64,000 nt of DNA from Streptomyces goshikiensis (GCF_014650555.1 NZ_BMVE01000001.1:992001-1056000); one strand, 5' to 3'; shown: positions 32,630 through 40,979, counted from the first letter of the stretch. A program made the numbers and translations. The notes: generated from the letters alone by a model not told the origin.

Positions 32630-32649
32630 GTTAGTGATTGCTGACTAAC
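32630..32649. promoter_or_regulatory. Probable TetR operator upstream of the MFS exporter
   Basis: GTTAGTGATTGCTGACTAAC, an imperfect palindrome 22 bases before the exporter start. It shares the half-site GTTAGTG with the perfect palindrome in front of tetR. Confidence 0.75.
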
Positions 32650-32726
32650 TTTCGAGCCCATACGAATGGGCGGGCGGCGCCGGCCGGACGACCGGGGCCG
32701 GGGGTGGGGCCGAGGAGCCCCCGGCC

Positions 32727-33311
32727 TCACTCCTCCGCCCCCTCTTCCCCCTGGGCGCGGACGGGCTTGGCGGCGGGATAGCAGCCCTCCCAGACCCGGT
32801 GCCCGGGCGGGAAGCCGAGGGCGGAGAGGGTGTTGATGAGCATTCCGTGCGCCATGAAGCTCGTAGCCGCTTCCACGTCTCCCCCGAGGGGCATGCGGAC
32901 GGTGTCCCACAGCCCCTCCCACCCGGCCCGCACCAGCCGGCCGAACTCCAGCTCCCCGGCGGCCTCGGCGGCGGCGACGGTCACGTTGACCTGGAGCTGC
33001 ATCTGGAGCTTGTCGGGCTGCTCGGCGATCAGCTTCATGTACGCGTCCCCCATGGCCCCGAGCGCCTCGTCGCCGCTGCGGCCCTCGGCGGCCTCCTCGA
33101 AGACGAGCCGGATGTCCTCCATGCACCGCGTGGTGGCGGCCAGGAAGATGGCCTGCTTGTTCGGGAAGAGCCGGAAGAGATACGGCTGCGAGACCCCGAC
33201 GCGCTTGGCGATCGCCTCGGTGGAGGTCCCGTAATAGCCGCGACGGGCGAACTCGTGCATCGCCGCGCGAATGACGCTTTCGCGCCGCTCCTCTGCGCTC
33301 ATCCTTGCCAT
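32727..33311 (-). CDS. TetR-family repressor
   Basis: 194 residues. The N-terminal helix-turn-helix (about 10-55, GTSTEAIAKRVGVSQPYLFRLFPNK) is typical of TetR proteins. The helical C-terminal ligand domain is 70-185. A matching operator is found both in front of its own start and in front of the exporter. This is the classic arrangement for a drug-responsive repressor controlling itself and an efflux pump. The gene lies 119 bases upstream of the exporter on the same strand. Confidence 0.93.
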   Translation of the reverse strand: MARMSAEERRESVIRAAMHEFARRGYYGTSTEAIAKRVGVSQPYLFRLFPNKQAIFLAATTRCMEDIRLVFEEAAEGRSGDEALGAMGDAYMKLIAEQPDKLQMQLQVNVTVAAAEAAGELEFGRLVRAGWEGLWDTVRMPLGGDVEAATSFMAHGMLINTLSALGFPPGHRVWEGCYPAAKPVRAQGEEGAEE

Positions 33312-33316
33312 GGTTC

Positions 33317-33342
33317 GAAGTTAGTGCTCAATCACTAACTTC
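33317..33342. promoter_or_regulatory. Perfect palindromic TetR operator
   Basis: GAAGTTAGTG, six bases (CTCAAT), then CACTAACTTC: perfect 10-bp arms just upstream of the tetR ATG, placed to block its promoter. It matches the exporter operator half-site. Confidence 0.82.
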
Positions 33343-33502
33343 GTCAACTGGGGGCGGGGTTGGCGTGGGGCCGGGGTGGAGGCGCGGGCGCGGTGGGGGG
33401 AGCGGGATTGGGGAGGCGCGGGATGGGGAGGCGCGGGCGGGGCGGGGGGGATGGGAGCCGGGGTGGGGGTGCGCACTGGTTTCATCGGCCGCCGCCGGGC
33501 CG

Positions 33503-33576
33503 GTGGTGGGCTGAGCTACAAGCGTGACCTGCAAGAAGAGGGCCGCCGGGGGCTGAGGCCGGCCGTCACCCGCCGG
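33503..33576 (+). repeat. 74-bp inverted repeat, left copy
   Basis: Begins GTGGTGGGCTGAGCTACAAG. It matches the reverse complement of 34363-34436 at 70 of 74 positions by my count. No target-site duplication was recognised. Confidence 0.85.
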
Positions 33577-33620
33577 CCTGTGCGTGGTGGCTGCCCATAC
33601 CAACCCCTGGTGCCCACACC

Positions 33621-33800
33621 CGCCCCCAGCGCGCGGAGAGCCGCCTGGCGCCCGGAATATCCCCCGGCGCGGCGGAGAGCCGTCTGGCGCCCGGGCGGTC
33701 CCCCGGCGCGCGTAGAGCCGTCTGACGCCCGGAAGATCCCCCGGCGCGCGGAGAGCCGTCTGGCGCCTGGAAGGTCCCCCAGCGTGCGGAAATCCGCCGG
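33621..33800. repeat. 38-bp tandem repeat array
   Basis: At least four adjacent units carrying GCGGAGAGCCGTCTGGCGCC, spaced 38-39 bases (unit anchors at 33637, 33676, 33714 and 33752), followed by decayed units. The units are contiguous with no unique spacers, so this is not a CRISPR array. Confidence 0.8.
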
Positions 33801-34362
33801 GCCCCGGACGATCCACTGATGCCCAGACGGCCCGCCGAGGCCTGGACGGTCCCCTTAATGCCCACACGCCGCCCCGGGGCCGCACGACCCGCCAGGGCCC
33901 GCACGACCCGCTGGGGCCCAGAGGGCCCGGCGGGCCCTCTGGGCTCCGACGGGACGCCGATGCCCAGACGGCCCCTTACGCCCGGACGGCCCCTGGCGCA
34001 CGGACGGCCTCCTGCGAGCGGACGACCCGATGGGGCAACGGGTGATGGCGACGGTGTGCGGTGGGTTCGTCGGGGTCTGGCCGACCCACCGGGGGCCCGG
34101 AGGGTCCCTCGGTGCGCGGAGGGAGAGGCAGCACCCGGCCCACCGGGGCCCGGAGGTGGTCCCTCGGTGCGCGGAGGGGCCGTCGACCCCCGGCCCCCCG
34201 GTGGGCCGGGTGCCTGGAGGTGATCCCTCACAGAGGGCCCCACCGACCGGTACGACCACGAGGACCACCAACTGGTGCGACCAGGGCGCGCTCCGGCCCG
34301 CGCGCGGACCTCCGGCTTCAACCGGACCACGACAGGGGCGTCTGATCGCTCGCGGGATCGCA

Positions 34363-34436
34363 CCGGCGGGTAACGGCCGGCGCCAGCCCCGGGCGGCCCT
34401 CTTCTTGCAGGTCACGCTTGTAGCTCAGCCCACCAC
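34363..34436 (-). repeat. 74-bp inverted repeat, right copy
   Basis: Reverse-complement partner of 33503-33576. The mismatches are scattered and the central 40 bases are identical. Confidence 0.85.
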
Positions 34437-34639
34437 ACACCTGATGGCCGCCCACACACCGCCACCAAGGCCGGACCCTCTCCGCAACCCGGCCGGGCCG
34501 GACGACGGCCCGCCCCGAGCCAGCCCGGCCCCGGCCCGTCCCGGCCTCGCACAACCGGCCCCGCACCGGGCCCGACCCGGTCCCGGGACCTCAGCGCAAC
34601 GAACCCACCCGAAGCCACCCGGGCACCGCTCCGGCACCG

Positions 34640-34850
34640 GCCGGGCACCAGCCCAGCACCACCCCGGGCTCCGGTGCACCCCCGGCCGAGCACCGGCCCT
34701 GCACCACCCCGGGCACCGGTGGCACCCCCGGCCGGGCACCAGCCCAGCACCACCCCGGGCACCGCTCCAACACCGGCCAGGCACCAGCCCAGCACCACCC
34801 CGGGCACCGCTCCGACACCGGCCAGGCGCCGGCCCAGCACCCCGGGCGCC
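34640..34850. repeat. 45-bp tandem repeat array
   Basis: Repeated units containing CACCAGCCCAGCACCACCCC, with anchors at 34650, 34741 and 34786 (period about 45) and degenerate copies between. Adjacent to the 3' end of the MaoC-like gene. Confidence 0.7.
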
Positions 34851-34885
34851 CCCAGGCACCCCCCGGCACCGCCTCGGCTCCGACC

Positions 34886-35314
34886 TCAGCCCAGCTGTAC
34901 GACCGCGCGGGACATGCCCAGGACCTTCTGGTCCGCGCTCATCGCCGTCAGGTCCACGCGGACGCGGTTGTCGTCCAGCTTCACGGCCACCTTCGCCGAG
35001 ACCTCGATCACCGCGCCGCGCTCGTCGTTGGGGACCGCGACCGGCTTGGTGAACCGCACGCCGTACTCGACCACCGCACCCGGGTCGCCGACCCAGTCGG
35101 TGACGACGCGGATCGCCTCGGCCATCGTGAACATGCCGTGCGCGATCACGTCCGGCAGTCCGACCTCCTTGGCGAACTTCTCGTTCCAGTGGATCGGGTT
35201 GAAGTCGCCCGAGGCCCCCGCGTACCGCACGAGCGTGGCGCGCGTCACGGGGAAGGACCCCGACGGCAGTTCGGTGCCGACCTCGACGTCGGCGTACTGG
35301 ATCTGCGCGGTCAT
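34886..35314 (-). CDS. MaoC-like hot-dog dehydratase, HadB-type subunit
   Basis: 142 residues forming one hot-dog domain with the hydratase-2 motif YAGASGDFNPIHWNEKFAKE; the Asp and His are the usual catalytic pair. In actinobacteria HadB pairs with HadA to form the beta-hydroxyacyl-ACP dehydratase of fatty acid elongation. The gene starts one base after the HadA-type stop, so the two are translated together. HadB-type subunits normally supply the active site. Which fatty acid pathway this pair serves in Streptomyces is not visible here. Confidence 0.85.
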   Translation of the reverse strand: MTAQIQYADVEVGTELPSGSFPVTRATLVRYAGASGDFNPIHWNEKFAKEVGLPDVIAHGMFTMAEAIRVVTDWVGDPGAVVEYGVRFTKPVAVPNDERGAVIEVSAKVAVKLDDNRVRVDLTAMSADQKVLGMSRAVVQLG

Positions 35315-35315
35315 C

Positions 35316-35768
35316 TCAGGCCTCCTCGGGGGCGCGGGACACGAGCTTCGTCCACGCCGTCACCACGTGCTCGCCGGTCTCGTCGTGGACCTCGCCGCGG
35401 ATGTCGATGATGTCGTTGCCCGCCATCGACTTCACGGCCTCGATCGTGGAGGTCACCGAGAGGCGGTCGCCGGCGCGCACCGGGCGGGTGTACGCGAACT
35501 TCTGGTCGCCGTGCACGACCCGGCTGTAGTCCAGACCCAGTTGCGGGTCCTCGATGACCTGGCTCGCCGCCGTGAATGTGATGGCAAACACAAAGGTCGG
35601 GGGGGCGATCACGTCCATGTGCCCGAACGCCTTGGCCGCATCGGGGTCGGTGTAGACGGGATTGGCGTCACCCACCGCCACCGCGAATTCACGGATCTTC
35701 TCCCTGCCGACCTCGTACGGATCGGTGGGCGGGTAGCTCCGCCCCACGAAGGACTGGTCGAGAGCCAT
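35316..35768 (-). CDS. MaoC-like hot-dog dehydratase, HadA-type subunit
   Basis: 150 residues of the UPF0336/HadA group (MALDQSFVGRSYPPTDPYEV, FAVAVGDANPVYTDPDAA, APPTFVFAIT). The catalytic Asp-His pair of the partner subunit is not present in the same form, as expected for the substrate-tunnel subunit of a HadAB heterodimer. It is first of the two-gene unit, which ends at the repeat-rich region. It lies next to rpmG, an arrangement shared with other Streptomyces and mycobacteria. Confidence 0.85.
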   Translation of the reverse strand: MALDQSFVGRSYPPTDPYEVGREKIREFAVAVGDANPVYTDPDAAKAFGHMDVIAPPTFVFAITFTAASQVIEDPQLGLDYSRVVHGDQKFAYTRPVRAGDRLSVTSTIEAVKSMAGNDIIDIRGEVHDETGEHVVTAWTKLVSRAPEEA

Positions 35769-35839
35769 GGCTCACTACCTCCTGATTGAAGGGACTCGAA
35801 AACAACCGGAACAACAAAGACGGCTGCGGAAACGACACA

Positions 35840-35867
35840 AGGCCGCCCCCAATGAAGGGGACGACCT
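35840..35867 (-). terminator. Hairpin terminator after rpmG
   Basis: AGGCCGCCCC and GGGGACGACCT pair with G-U-type mismatches about 35 bases past the rpmG stop. Confidence 0.6.
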
Positions 35868-35901
35868 CATGACGGTGCCTGTATTCGAGACTTCGCTGGG
35901 G

Positions 35902-36066
35902 TCAGCGGGTCTCGCGGTGCGCGGTGTGCGAGTTGCAGCGCGGGCAGTGCTTCTTCATCTCCATGCGGTCCGGGTTGTTACGCCGGTTCTTCTTGGTGAT
36001 GTAGTTCCGCTCCTTGCACTCCACGCAGGCCAGCGTGATCTTCGGGCGGACGTCGGTGGCAGCCAC
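35902..36066 (-). CDS. rpmG: 50S ribosomal protein L33
   Basis: 54 residues from the GTG at 36066 ([20 protein letters not shown]), too short for many gene finders. It contains two CxxC pairs (CVEC and CPRC), so this is the zinc-binding form of L33, normally the housekeeping one. Streptomyces also keeps zinc-free paralogues under Zur control. The gene lies downstream of tRNA-Met and upstream of the HadAB-like pair on the same strand. Confidence 0.96.
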   Translation of the reverse strand: MAATDVRPKITLACVECKERNYITKKNRRNNPDRMEMKKHCPRCNSHTAHRETR

Positions 36067-36155
36067 GTGAGTGCTCCTTGACGGACAATTGGGACGGATG
36101 AACGCATACAAGAGTAGCCGACCGGGAGACCGACCCCGCAATCGGCTACTGTGTG

Positions 36156-36228
36156 TAGCGGCGACCGGACTTGAACCGGTGACACAGCGATTATGAGCCG
36201 CTTGCTCTACCGACTGAGCTACGCCGCT
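36156..36228 (-). tRNA. tRNA-Met (anticodon CAT)
   Basis: A 73-base cloverleaf with D-arm GCTCAGTCGGTAGAGC, anticodon arm GCGGCTCATAATCGC and T-arm CCGGTTCAAGTCCGG. The acceptor stem is paired throughout, which suggests the elongator form. Confidence 0.95.
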
Positions 36229-36276
36229 TTGATGTGATCAGCTCCCCACCCGAGGGCAGGGAACCTCTCTCACCAG

Positions 36277-36349
36277 AGCCCCAATGCGGAATCGAACCGC
36301 AGACCTTCTCCTTACCATGGAGACGCTCTACCGACTGAGCTATTGGGGC
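36277..36349 (-). tRNA. tRNA-Thr (anticodon GGT)
   Basis: A 73-base cloverleaf: acceptor GCCCCAA pairs with TTGGGGC, anticodon loop ATGGTAA, T-arm GCGGTTCGATTCCGC. It lies 48 bases upstream of tRNA-Met on the same strand, so they are probably cotranscribed with rpmG. Confidence 0.96.
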
Positions 36350-36762
36350 GAGCGAGGAAGACATTACACGGTTGCGCGCCCATCGCCCAAATCCTTTGGG
36401 GGGACCGGGCTCCGAGGGGGTCCGGCCGGCTTTTCCGATCAAGGACGAGAGGGCTCCCGAGCCGATTTCGGCCCCTTTTGTGACCGGGCTCACCACCGGC
36501 CCTCCCCGTCTCCGGTTCCGCATCCGCCCCGAGCGCCACGCGCCGCGCTCGCCCCACCCCCGACCCACCCCTCCGGCCCACCCGCCCGAACCGGCGCCTC
36601 CGCCCGGGCGCCGGGGTGTGCACCACACCGGTACGACTATTGCGCTCCTCCGTGAAGCGGGCACCCCGGCCCCCTAGGCTCTGACCACGCTGCGTGATCT
36701 TGGGCCGCGGGCCACGGGCCACAACCCCGCCCAGGAACCGCCCGAGCCACCGCAGGAGCGCG
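36350..36762. other. Non-coding region between tRNA-Thr and the amidohydrolase gene
   Basis: 413 bases. It should hold the tRNA promoter (minus) and the amidohydrolase promoter (plus). I see no gene, strong hairpin or repeat in it. Confidence 0.5.
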
Positions 36763-38049
36763 ATGTCCGACAGCCAGCCGCAGCAGCCGTCCCACTCCCC
36801 GCGCAGCGGCCGCGGCGGCGAGGGCTGCGGCGGGAACGCGGCCGCAGCCGAGTCCACCGGCCTGCTGCTCGCCGGGGCCCGCCTCACCGACGGCCGCACC
36901 GTCGACGTCCGGCTCGGCGGCGGCCGGATCCAGGCCGTCGGCACCGCGGGCAGCCTCGCCGCCCCCGGCCTCTCCCGCGTGGACCTCGGCGGCTATCTGC
37001 TGCTCCCCGCCCCCGCCGAGCCGCACGCCCACGGGGACACCGCGCTGACCGCCGACGGCGAGGGCCCGGTCTCCTACACGCCCGACGAGGTCCAGCGCCG
37101 CGCCACCGAGGCCGCCCTGCTCCAGCTCGGCCACGGCGCGACGGCCGTACGGTCCCACGTCCGGATCGGCGACGTGCACGGCCTCGGCCCCATGGAGGCC
37201 GTGCTCCAGGCCCGCCGTTCGCTGCGCGGCCTCGCCGACCTCACCGCCGTCGCCGTGCCCCGCCTCCTCACCGGCGTGGCCGGGGCCGACGGGCTCGCCC
37301 GGCTGCGCGACGCCGTGAAGATGGGCGCCGCCGTGATCGGCGGCTGCCCGGACCTGGACCCCGACCCGACGGGCTTCCTCGAAGCCGTCCTGGAGCTCGC
37401 CGCCGAGCACGGCTGCCCCGTGGACCTGCACACGGACGGTGACGATCCCGCCCGCCTGGCGCGGCTCGCGGCGATGTCCGGCGGACTGCGCCCCGGGGTC
37501 ACCATCGGCCCCTGCGGCGGTCTGTCCCGGCTCCCGCTGGAGGCGGCGCACCGGGCCGCCGACCAGCTGGCCGCCGCCGGAGTACGGGTGACCTGCCTGC
37601 CCCAGGGCGACTGCGCGGCCCTGGAGCGCCGGGGCCTGCGGACCGCGCCCGTACGGCTGCTGCGCGCCGCCGGGGTCCGGGTCGCGGCCGGGAGCGGGGC
37701 GCTGCGGGACGCCGGGAACCCGGTCGGCCGCGGGGACCCGCTGGAAGCCGCGTACCTGCTGGCCTCCCAGGGCGGGCTGCGCCCCACCGAGGCGTACGCG
37801 TCGGTCAGCGCCGCCGCCCGCGAGGCGATGGGGCTGCCGGAGGTGCGGGTGGAGGCCGGTTTCCCGGCGGAGCTGCTCGCCGTGCGCGGGGACCGGATCG
37901 CGGGGGTGCTGTCCCTGGCGTACAGCCGGATCGTGATCCACCGGGGGCGGGTGGTAGCCCGTACGAGTGCGGTGCGGGAGTACTGCGACTCCGCCGTCGC
38001 GGTGGCCCTGGACCTGCCCCGGCAGGGCCGGATGGAGCCCGGGCCCTGA
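36763..38049 (+). CDS. Amidohydrolase-superfamily protein, cytosine-deaminase-like
   Basis: 428 residues from the ATG at 36763, behind a GGAG box. The composite domain starts near residue 32 (GLLLAGARLTDGRTVDVRLGGGRIQAVG) and the TIM-barrel core follows. The metal motif reads EPHAHGDT instead of HxHxD, with HTDGDDP on a later strand and the C-terminal returning strand GDRIAGVLSLAYSRIVIHRGRVV. This resembles CodA-type deaminases, but several usual ligand histidines are absent or moved, so catalytic activity and substrate are uncertain. It may be a non-catalytic member. Confidence 0.75.
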   Translation: MSDSQPQQPSHSPRSGRGGEGCGGNAAAAESTGLLLAGARLTDGRTVDVRLGGGRIQAVGTAGSLAAPGLSRVDLGGYLLLPAPAEPHAHGDTALTADGEGPVSYTPDEVQRRATEAALLQLGHGATAVRSHVRIGDVHGLGPMEAVLQARRSLRGLADLTAVAVPRLLTGVAGADGLARLRDAVKMGAAVIGGCPDLDPDPTGFLEAVLELAAEHGCPVDLHTDGDDPARLARLAAMSGGLRPGVTIGPCGGLSRLPLEAAHRAADQLAAAGVRVTCLPQGDCAALERRGLRTAPVRLLRAAGVRVAAGSGALRDAGNPVGRGDPLEAAYLLASQGGLRPTEAYASVSAAAREAMGLPEVRVEAGFPAELLAVRGDRIAGVLSLAYSRIVIHRGRVVARTSAVREYCDSAVAVALDLPRQGRMEPGP

Positions 38050-38103
38050 GCGTCCGCCCGCGGTTCGCGGGCGTGGTCGCCCGGCTCGTCGTACGGTCGG
38101 GGC

Positions 38104-38760
38104 ATGCGCATCGTCATCGCGGGTGGACACGGTCAGATCGCGCTGCGGCTGGAGCGGCTGCTCTCCGCACGCGGGTACGAGGTCGCGGGCATCATCCGCG
38201 ATCCGGCACAGGGCGACGACCTGAGGGAGGCGGGCGCCGAGCCGGTGCTCTGTGACCTGGAGTCGGCTTCGGTGGAGCACGTGGCGGGGATCCTGCAGGG
38301 CGCGGACGTGGCGGTGTTCGCGGCCGGCGCCGGCCCGGGCAGTGGGGTGGAGCGCAAGGACACCGTGGACCGGGGCGCGGCGGTGCTGTTCTCCGACGCC
38401 GCCGAACGGGCGCGGGTGCGGCGGTTCCTGATGGTCTCTTCGATGGGGGCGGACGCCTGGCACGGGGGCGACGACGTCTTCGACTTCTATCTGCGGGCCA
38501 AGGGCGAGGCCGACGACCACGTCCGTACCCGGCTGGGGCTGGAGTGGACGGTGCTGCGCCCCGGCGCCCTGGTGGACGACGCGGGCCGGGGCCTGGTCCG
38601 GCTGGAGGCGCGGACGGGGCGCGGGTCGGTCCCGCGCGACGACGTGGCGGCGGTGCTGGCCGAGCTGATCGAGACTCCGGCGACGGCCGGTCTGACGCTG
38701 GAGCTGGTCTCCGGTTCGACGCCGGTCGAGGTGGCCGTGAAGGACGTGGCGGGCAACTGA
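38104..38760 (+). CDS. NAD(P)-binding atypical SDR protein
   Basis: 218 residues, a single Rossmann domain. The dinucleotide loop is IVIAGGHGQIALRLERLL (residues 3-20), followed by VAGIIRDPAQ (second strand) and a Ser-x-Met-Gly-Ala segment after the fourth strand. The sequence WTVLRPGALVDD is typical of NmrA/YwnB-like proteins. These bind NADP to sense redox state or reduce small carbonyls; the active-site Tyr-Lys pair of classical SDRs is not evident. It lies 54 bases downstream of the amidohydrolase on the same strand. Confidence 0.82.
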   Translation: MRIVIAGGHGQIALRLERLLSARGYEVAGIIRDPAQGDDLREAGAEPVLCDLESASVEHVAGILQGADVAVFAAGAGPGSGVERKDTVDRGAAVLFSDAAERARVRRFLMVSSMGADAWHGGDDVFDFYLRAKGEADDHVRTRLGLEWTVLRPGALVDDAGRGLVRLEARTGRGSVPRDDVAAVLAELIETPATAGLTLELVSGSTPVEVAVKDVAGN

Positions 38761-38818
38761 CAGGCGCCGGCCGGTCGGCCCCTCCGCCCGCCTGCCCCTC
38801 CGCCGGTCCGTCCGCCCG

Positions 38819-39286
38819 TCAGAACCCGGCGCTGACCTTGTCGTCCGACCGGCCGACCGAGTCCTGCCGGTACCGGCCCTCGTAGGCCCGCCGGATCCGC
38901 TCGATGCGTACGCCCCGGCTCTCGGCCTCCTTCTCGGGGTAGAGGAGCACCACCTCGTACGAGGTCTCGTGGACGGTCTTGCCGTCCGGGCCGCGCCACT
39001 GGCCGCGGCCGTCCTGGAGGGTGAGCCCCTCGGGGAAGGCGGGGGTGACCTCCCGGTCCAGGAACCGGGTGAACTCCGCTTCTCCGACCGGGGGCAGGCC
39101 GCCGGGGCGGGCGGTGCCGAAGTAGAGCCGGGTCTCCTGGTACGGCTCCCCCACACGGCTGTCCAGGGCCGCTCCCACCAGGGCCGGGATCCCGGCGCCG
39201 AGCAGGGCGAGGAGTAGCCCGCCGCCGACTTTGCCACCCGCGTCCGAAGTCCATTTCACGCCGGGAGAACGACCGGACGCCCGCAT
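38819..39286 (-). CDS. DUF3574-like secreted or membrane-anchored protein
   Basis: 155 residues from the ATG at 39286. One hydrophobic segment near the N-terminus (VGGGLLLALLGAGIPALVGAAL) fits a signal anchor. The rest has the DUF3574 pattern ETRLYFGTARPGG, FTRFLDREVTPAFPEGLTL, GQWRGPDGKTVHE and SYEVVLLYPE. Function unknown. The start is uncertain: a GTG at 39259 is an alternative and neither has a good ribosome-binding site. It is divergent from the next gene with a 63-base gap. Confidence 0.7.
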   Translation of the reverse strand: MRASGRSPGVKWTSDAGGKVGGGLLLALLGAGIPALVGAALDSRVGEPYQETRLYFGTARPGGLPPVGEAEFTRFLDREVTPAFPEGLTLQDGRGQWRGPDGKTVHETSYEVVLLYPEKEAESRGVRIERIRRAYEGRYRQDSVGRSDDKVSAGF

Positions 39287-39349
39287 CGGTGCGGCCGGGG
39301 CGCCCGATAGGGTCACTCGGAATTCGACCGCAGGGGGTGGTCGTACGAG

Positions 39350-39862
39350 GTGCCGGGGTGGGGCATGGGCGGCGGGGACGGACGCATCGGCGAGGCGGAG
39401 GGCGGCCGGCTGGCTGCCCGGTGGTGGCAGTGGGCACTGTCGGCCCCGGAGGACCGCAGCCCGGTCAGTGACACCACGGGGAGGTACGCCGACTGGCGCC
39501 AGCCTCAGGACGTGTGGTTCCTCGCGGGCACGTACGGGGGGCGGGTGGTACGGCGGTGCCCGATCCCCTCGGGTGTGCCGGTGTTCTTCCCGGTCCTCAA
39601 CACCCAGGCGGTGGCGGTGCCGTTCGCGGGCGGGCCGCCGCGGCTGGAGGTGAAGCGCGCCGAGGCGTATCTGAACGGCTCGCCGCTGGAGCTGAGCGAG
39701 TTCTCCTCGAAGCGGTTCGCGGTGCTGGGGGTGCCGCGGCGGGCGTGGGGGCTGTGGTGCGGGCTCGGCCCGTTGCCGGCGGGGCAGTTCGTCCTGGAGA
39801 TCAGGGCCGCGGCGGCGGACGGGTTCTGGGTCGATACGACGTACCACCTGACGGTGGAGTAG
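39350..39862 (+). CDS. Conserved hypothetical protein
   Basis: 170 residues without a signal peptide or membrane segment. The sequence alternates hydrophobic and Trp/Gly-rich stretches (AARWWQWALS, DVWFLAGTYGG, VPVFFPVLNT, RAWGLWCGLGPLPAGQF) and ends in beta-like DGFWVDTTYHLTV. The composition suggests a secreted-type or carbohydrate-contact beta fold, but no signal sequence is seen. The GTG at 39350 or the in-frame ATG at 39365 may be the start. No family recognised. Confidence 0.65.
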   Translation: MPGWGMGGGDGRIGEAEGGRLAARWWQWALSAPEDRSPVSDTTGRYADWRQPQDVWFLAGTYGGRVVRRCPIPSGVPVFFPVLNTQAVAVPFAGGPPRLEVKRAEAYLNGSPLELSEFSSKRFAVLGVPRRAWGLWCGLGPLPAGQFVLEIRAAAADGFWVDTTYHLTVE

Positions 39863-39872
39863 CCGGGGCGGC

Positions 39873-40301
39873 TCACGGGCTTTCCAGCCGCCGGCGCCAC
39901 CACGGATCGCCGGGCGCCGCGTACGGATCGCTGAGCGTGCGCGCGAGGAACCGGGCGTCGAGCGGCGCGAGTACGGCGTGGAGCTCGCGCCGGGCCCGGC
40001 GCGGCAGCGCGGCGAGGAGCTCCTCCAGCACCTGGCGGTGCTCGCCGCCCCACGGCGGGTCGCAGCACGGGTAGTCGCTGGAGAACCTCGGGTACATCAC
40101 CCACGTGCCGCGGCTGTGGACGATTTCCCGCCAGTGGCTCAGCGCGTGCCAGGCGGCGCCGGGCGCGTAGCGGTGGCGTTCGAGGCGGGCGATCGCGGCG
40201 AGGGTCTTGCCGGAGATGCCGGGGATGACGGCGCGGCTGTCCCGGCGGGAGGGCGCGCGCGGCAGGTCCAGTCTGACCTGCGAGGGTGCCTTACGCGGCA
40301 C
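39873..40301 (-). CDS. Conserved hypothetical protein
   Basis: 142 residues, basic and Arg/Ala-rich, with a conserved central block (WREIVHSRGTWVMYPRFSSDYPCCDPPWGG) containing two adjacent cysteines. It is convergent with the previous gene (10-base gap) and is the last chromosomal gene before the integrated element. It lacks membrane segments. Codon use is host-like. I recognise no family. Confidence 0.65.
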   Translation of the reverse strand: MPRKAPSQVRLDLPRAPSRRDSRAVIPGISGKTLAAIARLERHRYAPGAAWHALSHWREIVHSRGTWVMYPRFSSDYPCCDPPWGGEHRQVLEELLAALPRRARRELHAVLAPLDARFLARTLSDPYAAPGDPWWRRRLESP

Positions 40302-40401
40302 GGGCCTTTCGGATGCTGATCACGCGCCCAGCATGCCGCACCGCCCCGCCCGGGCCCACGGGTTTTCGGCCGCCTCGGCGGTGGGGAGGGCGTGTACGAG
40401 A

Positions 40402-40439
40402 AGACCCCCGCCACTGCGTTTCCGCAGTAACGGGGGTCT
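40402..40439 (-). terminator. Original tRNA-Tyr terminator, now at the left element junction
   Basis: AGACCCCCG...CGGGGGTCT with inner ACTGCG/CGCAGT. A similar but not identical hairpin lies beside the intact tRNA at 58360-58400, so the element brought its own copy. Confidence 0.7.
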
Positions 40440-40497
40440 CACTCGCGTGGCGGCGCCAGGGTTCGAACCTGGGTAGGCTGAGCCGGCAGATTTACAG
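40440..40497 (-). repeat. attL: truncated tRNA-Tyr 3' segment
   Basis: 58 bases identical to 58401-58458, from just beyond the tRNA 3' end to the anticodon loop. The 5' half of the tRNA is missing, and the sequence to the right does not restore a good cloverleaf. Confidence 0.93.
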
Positions 40498-40527
40498 ACT
40501 CCTCCCGTCGCTCAGCCACCACAGGCG

Positions 40528-40538
40528 CTGACCTGCGG
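40528..40538 (+). repeat. Element-specific 11-bp repeat, left end
   Basis: CTGACCTGCGG, 31 bases inside attL. Identical copies occur at 53596 (+), 53636 (-), 56547 (-) and 58249 (-). Confidence 0.65.
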
Positions 40539-40639
40539 ATGAAGCACTCACCCGGAACCTTCTCAGGTAGACCGTCCGCACGTCGTCCTGATCTTGTGAA
40601 GAATGATCCCCTGCGACGCGATGGCAGTAGGGGGCATCG

Positions 40640-40969
40640 GTGGGAGATTCACGGGACGCGATCATTGATCGACTCGACGCAGGTCAAGGGGTGACAGCGG
40701 TCTCGATGGGCTGGCTTCGGGAGCACTATGACTCGGATTGGGGCCGGCTGAGCACAGCGCGGGCTGCCGAGATCAGCGCGTGGCTCACTCGACGCGACAT
40801 CCGACACCTGCCTAGCCCCTTGCCCTCGCGTGAAACCGCCGAAGTCATGCTCTACAAGCCTGACTCGCGCATCGGTGTGTACATCAACGCGGCGCGGCTT
40901 GAGGGCCCGTTCACGAACCGCCCCGCAGGGGCCGTGGACATCTTGAGTGCCCTCGCAGACCGCCTGTAG
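40640..40969 (+). CDS. Hypothetical element protein
   Basis: 109 residues from a GTG preceded by AGGGGG. Hydrophilic, with helix-turn-like segments (AVSMGWLREHYDSDWGRLSTARAAEISAWLTRRDIRHLP) and a C-terminal RIGVYINAARLEGPF. No membrane segment. It is the first gene inside attL and appears to stand alone, followed by a strong terminator about 115 bases on. No function assigned. Confidence 0.6.
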   Translation: MGDSRDAIIDRLDAGQGVTAVSMGWLREHYDSDWGRLSTARAAEISAWLTRRDIRHLPSPLPSRETAEVMLYKPDSRIGVYINAARLEGPFTNRPAGAVDILSALADRL

Positions 40970-40979
40970 TGGCCCTCGG

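Larger units (their letters stand above)
33343..34885. other. 1.5-kb non-coding, repeat-rich region
   Basis: About 1540 bases with no credible gene. Long open frames exist on both strands, but they are low-complexity Pro/Gly/Arg translations of tandem repeats whose unit length is not a multiple of three. The region contains a 74-bp inverted repeat pair about 0.8 kb apart, a 38-bp tandem array inside it and a 45-bp tandem array to its right. Confidence 0.7.

Noticed and set aside
33621..33800. Possible CRISPR array
   Set aside because: The repeated units are contiguous and degenerate, with no unique spacers and no cas genes in the window.
33566..35052. Long frames (265 and 340 codons) in the repeat region
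   Set aside because: Translations of tandem repeats with 38- and 45-base periods; Pro/Gly/Arg low complexity and overlapping the MaoC-like gene.
40448..40525. A second functional tRNA-Tyr at the left end
   Set aside because: Only the 3' half matches. The 5' acceptor strand and D-arm are replaced, so it is an att remnant.
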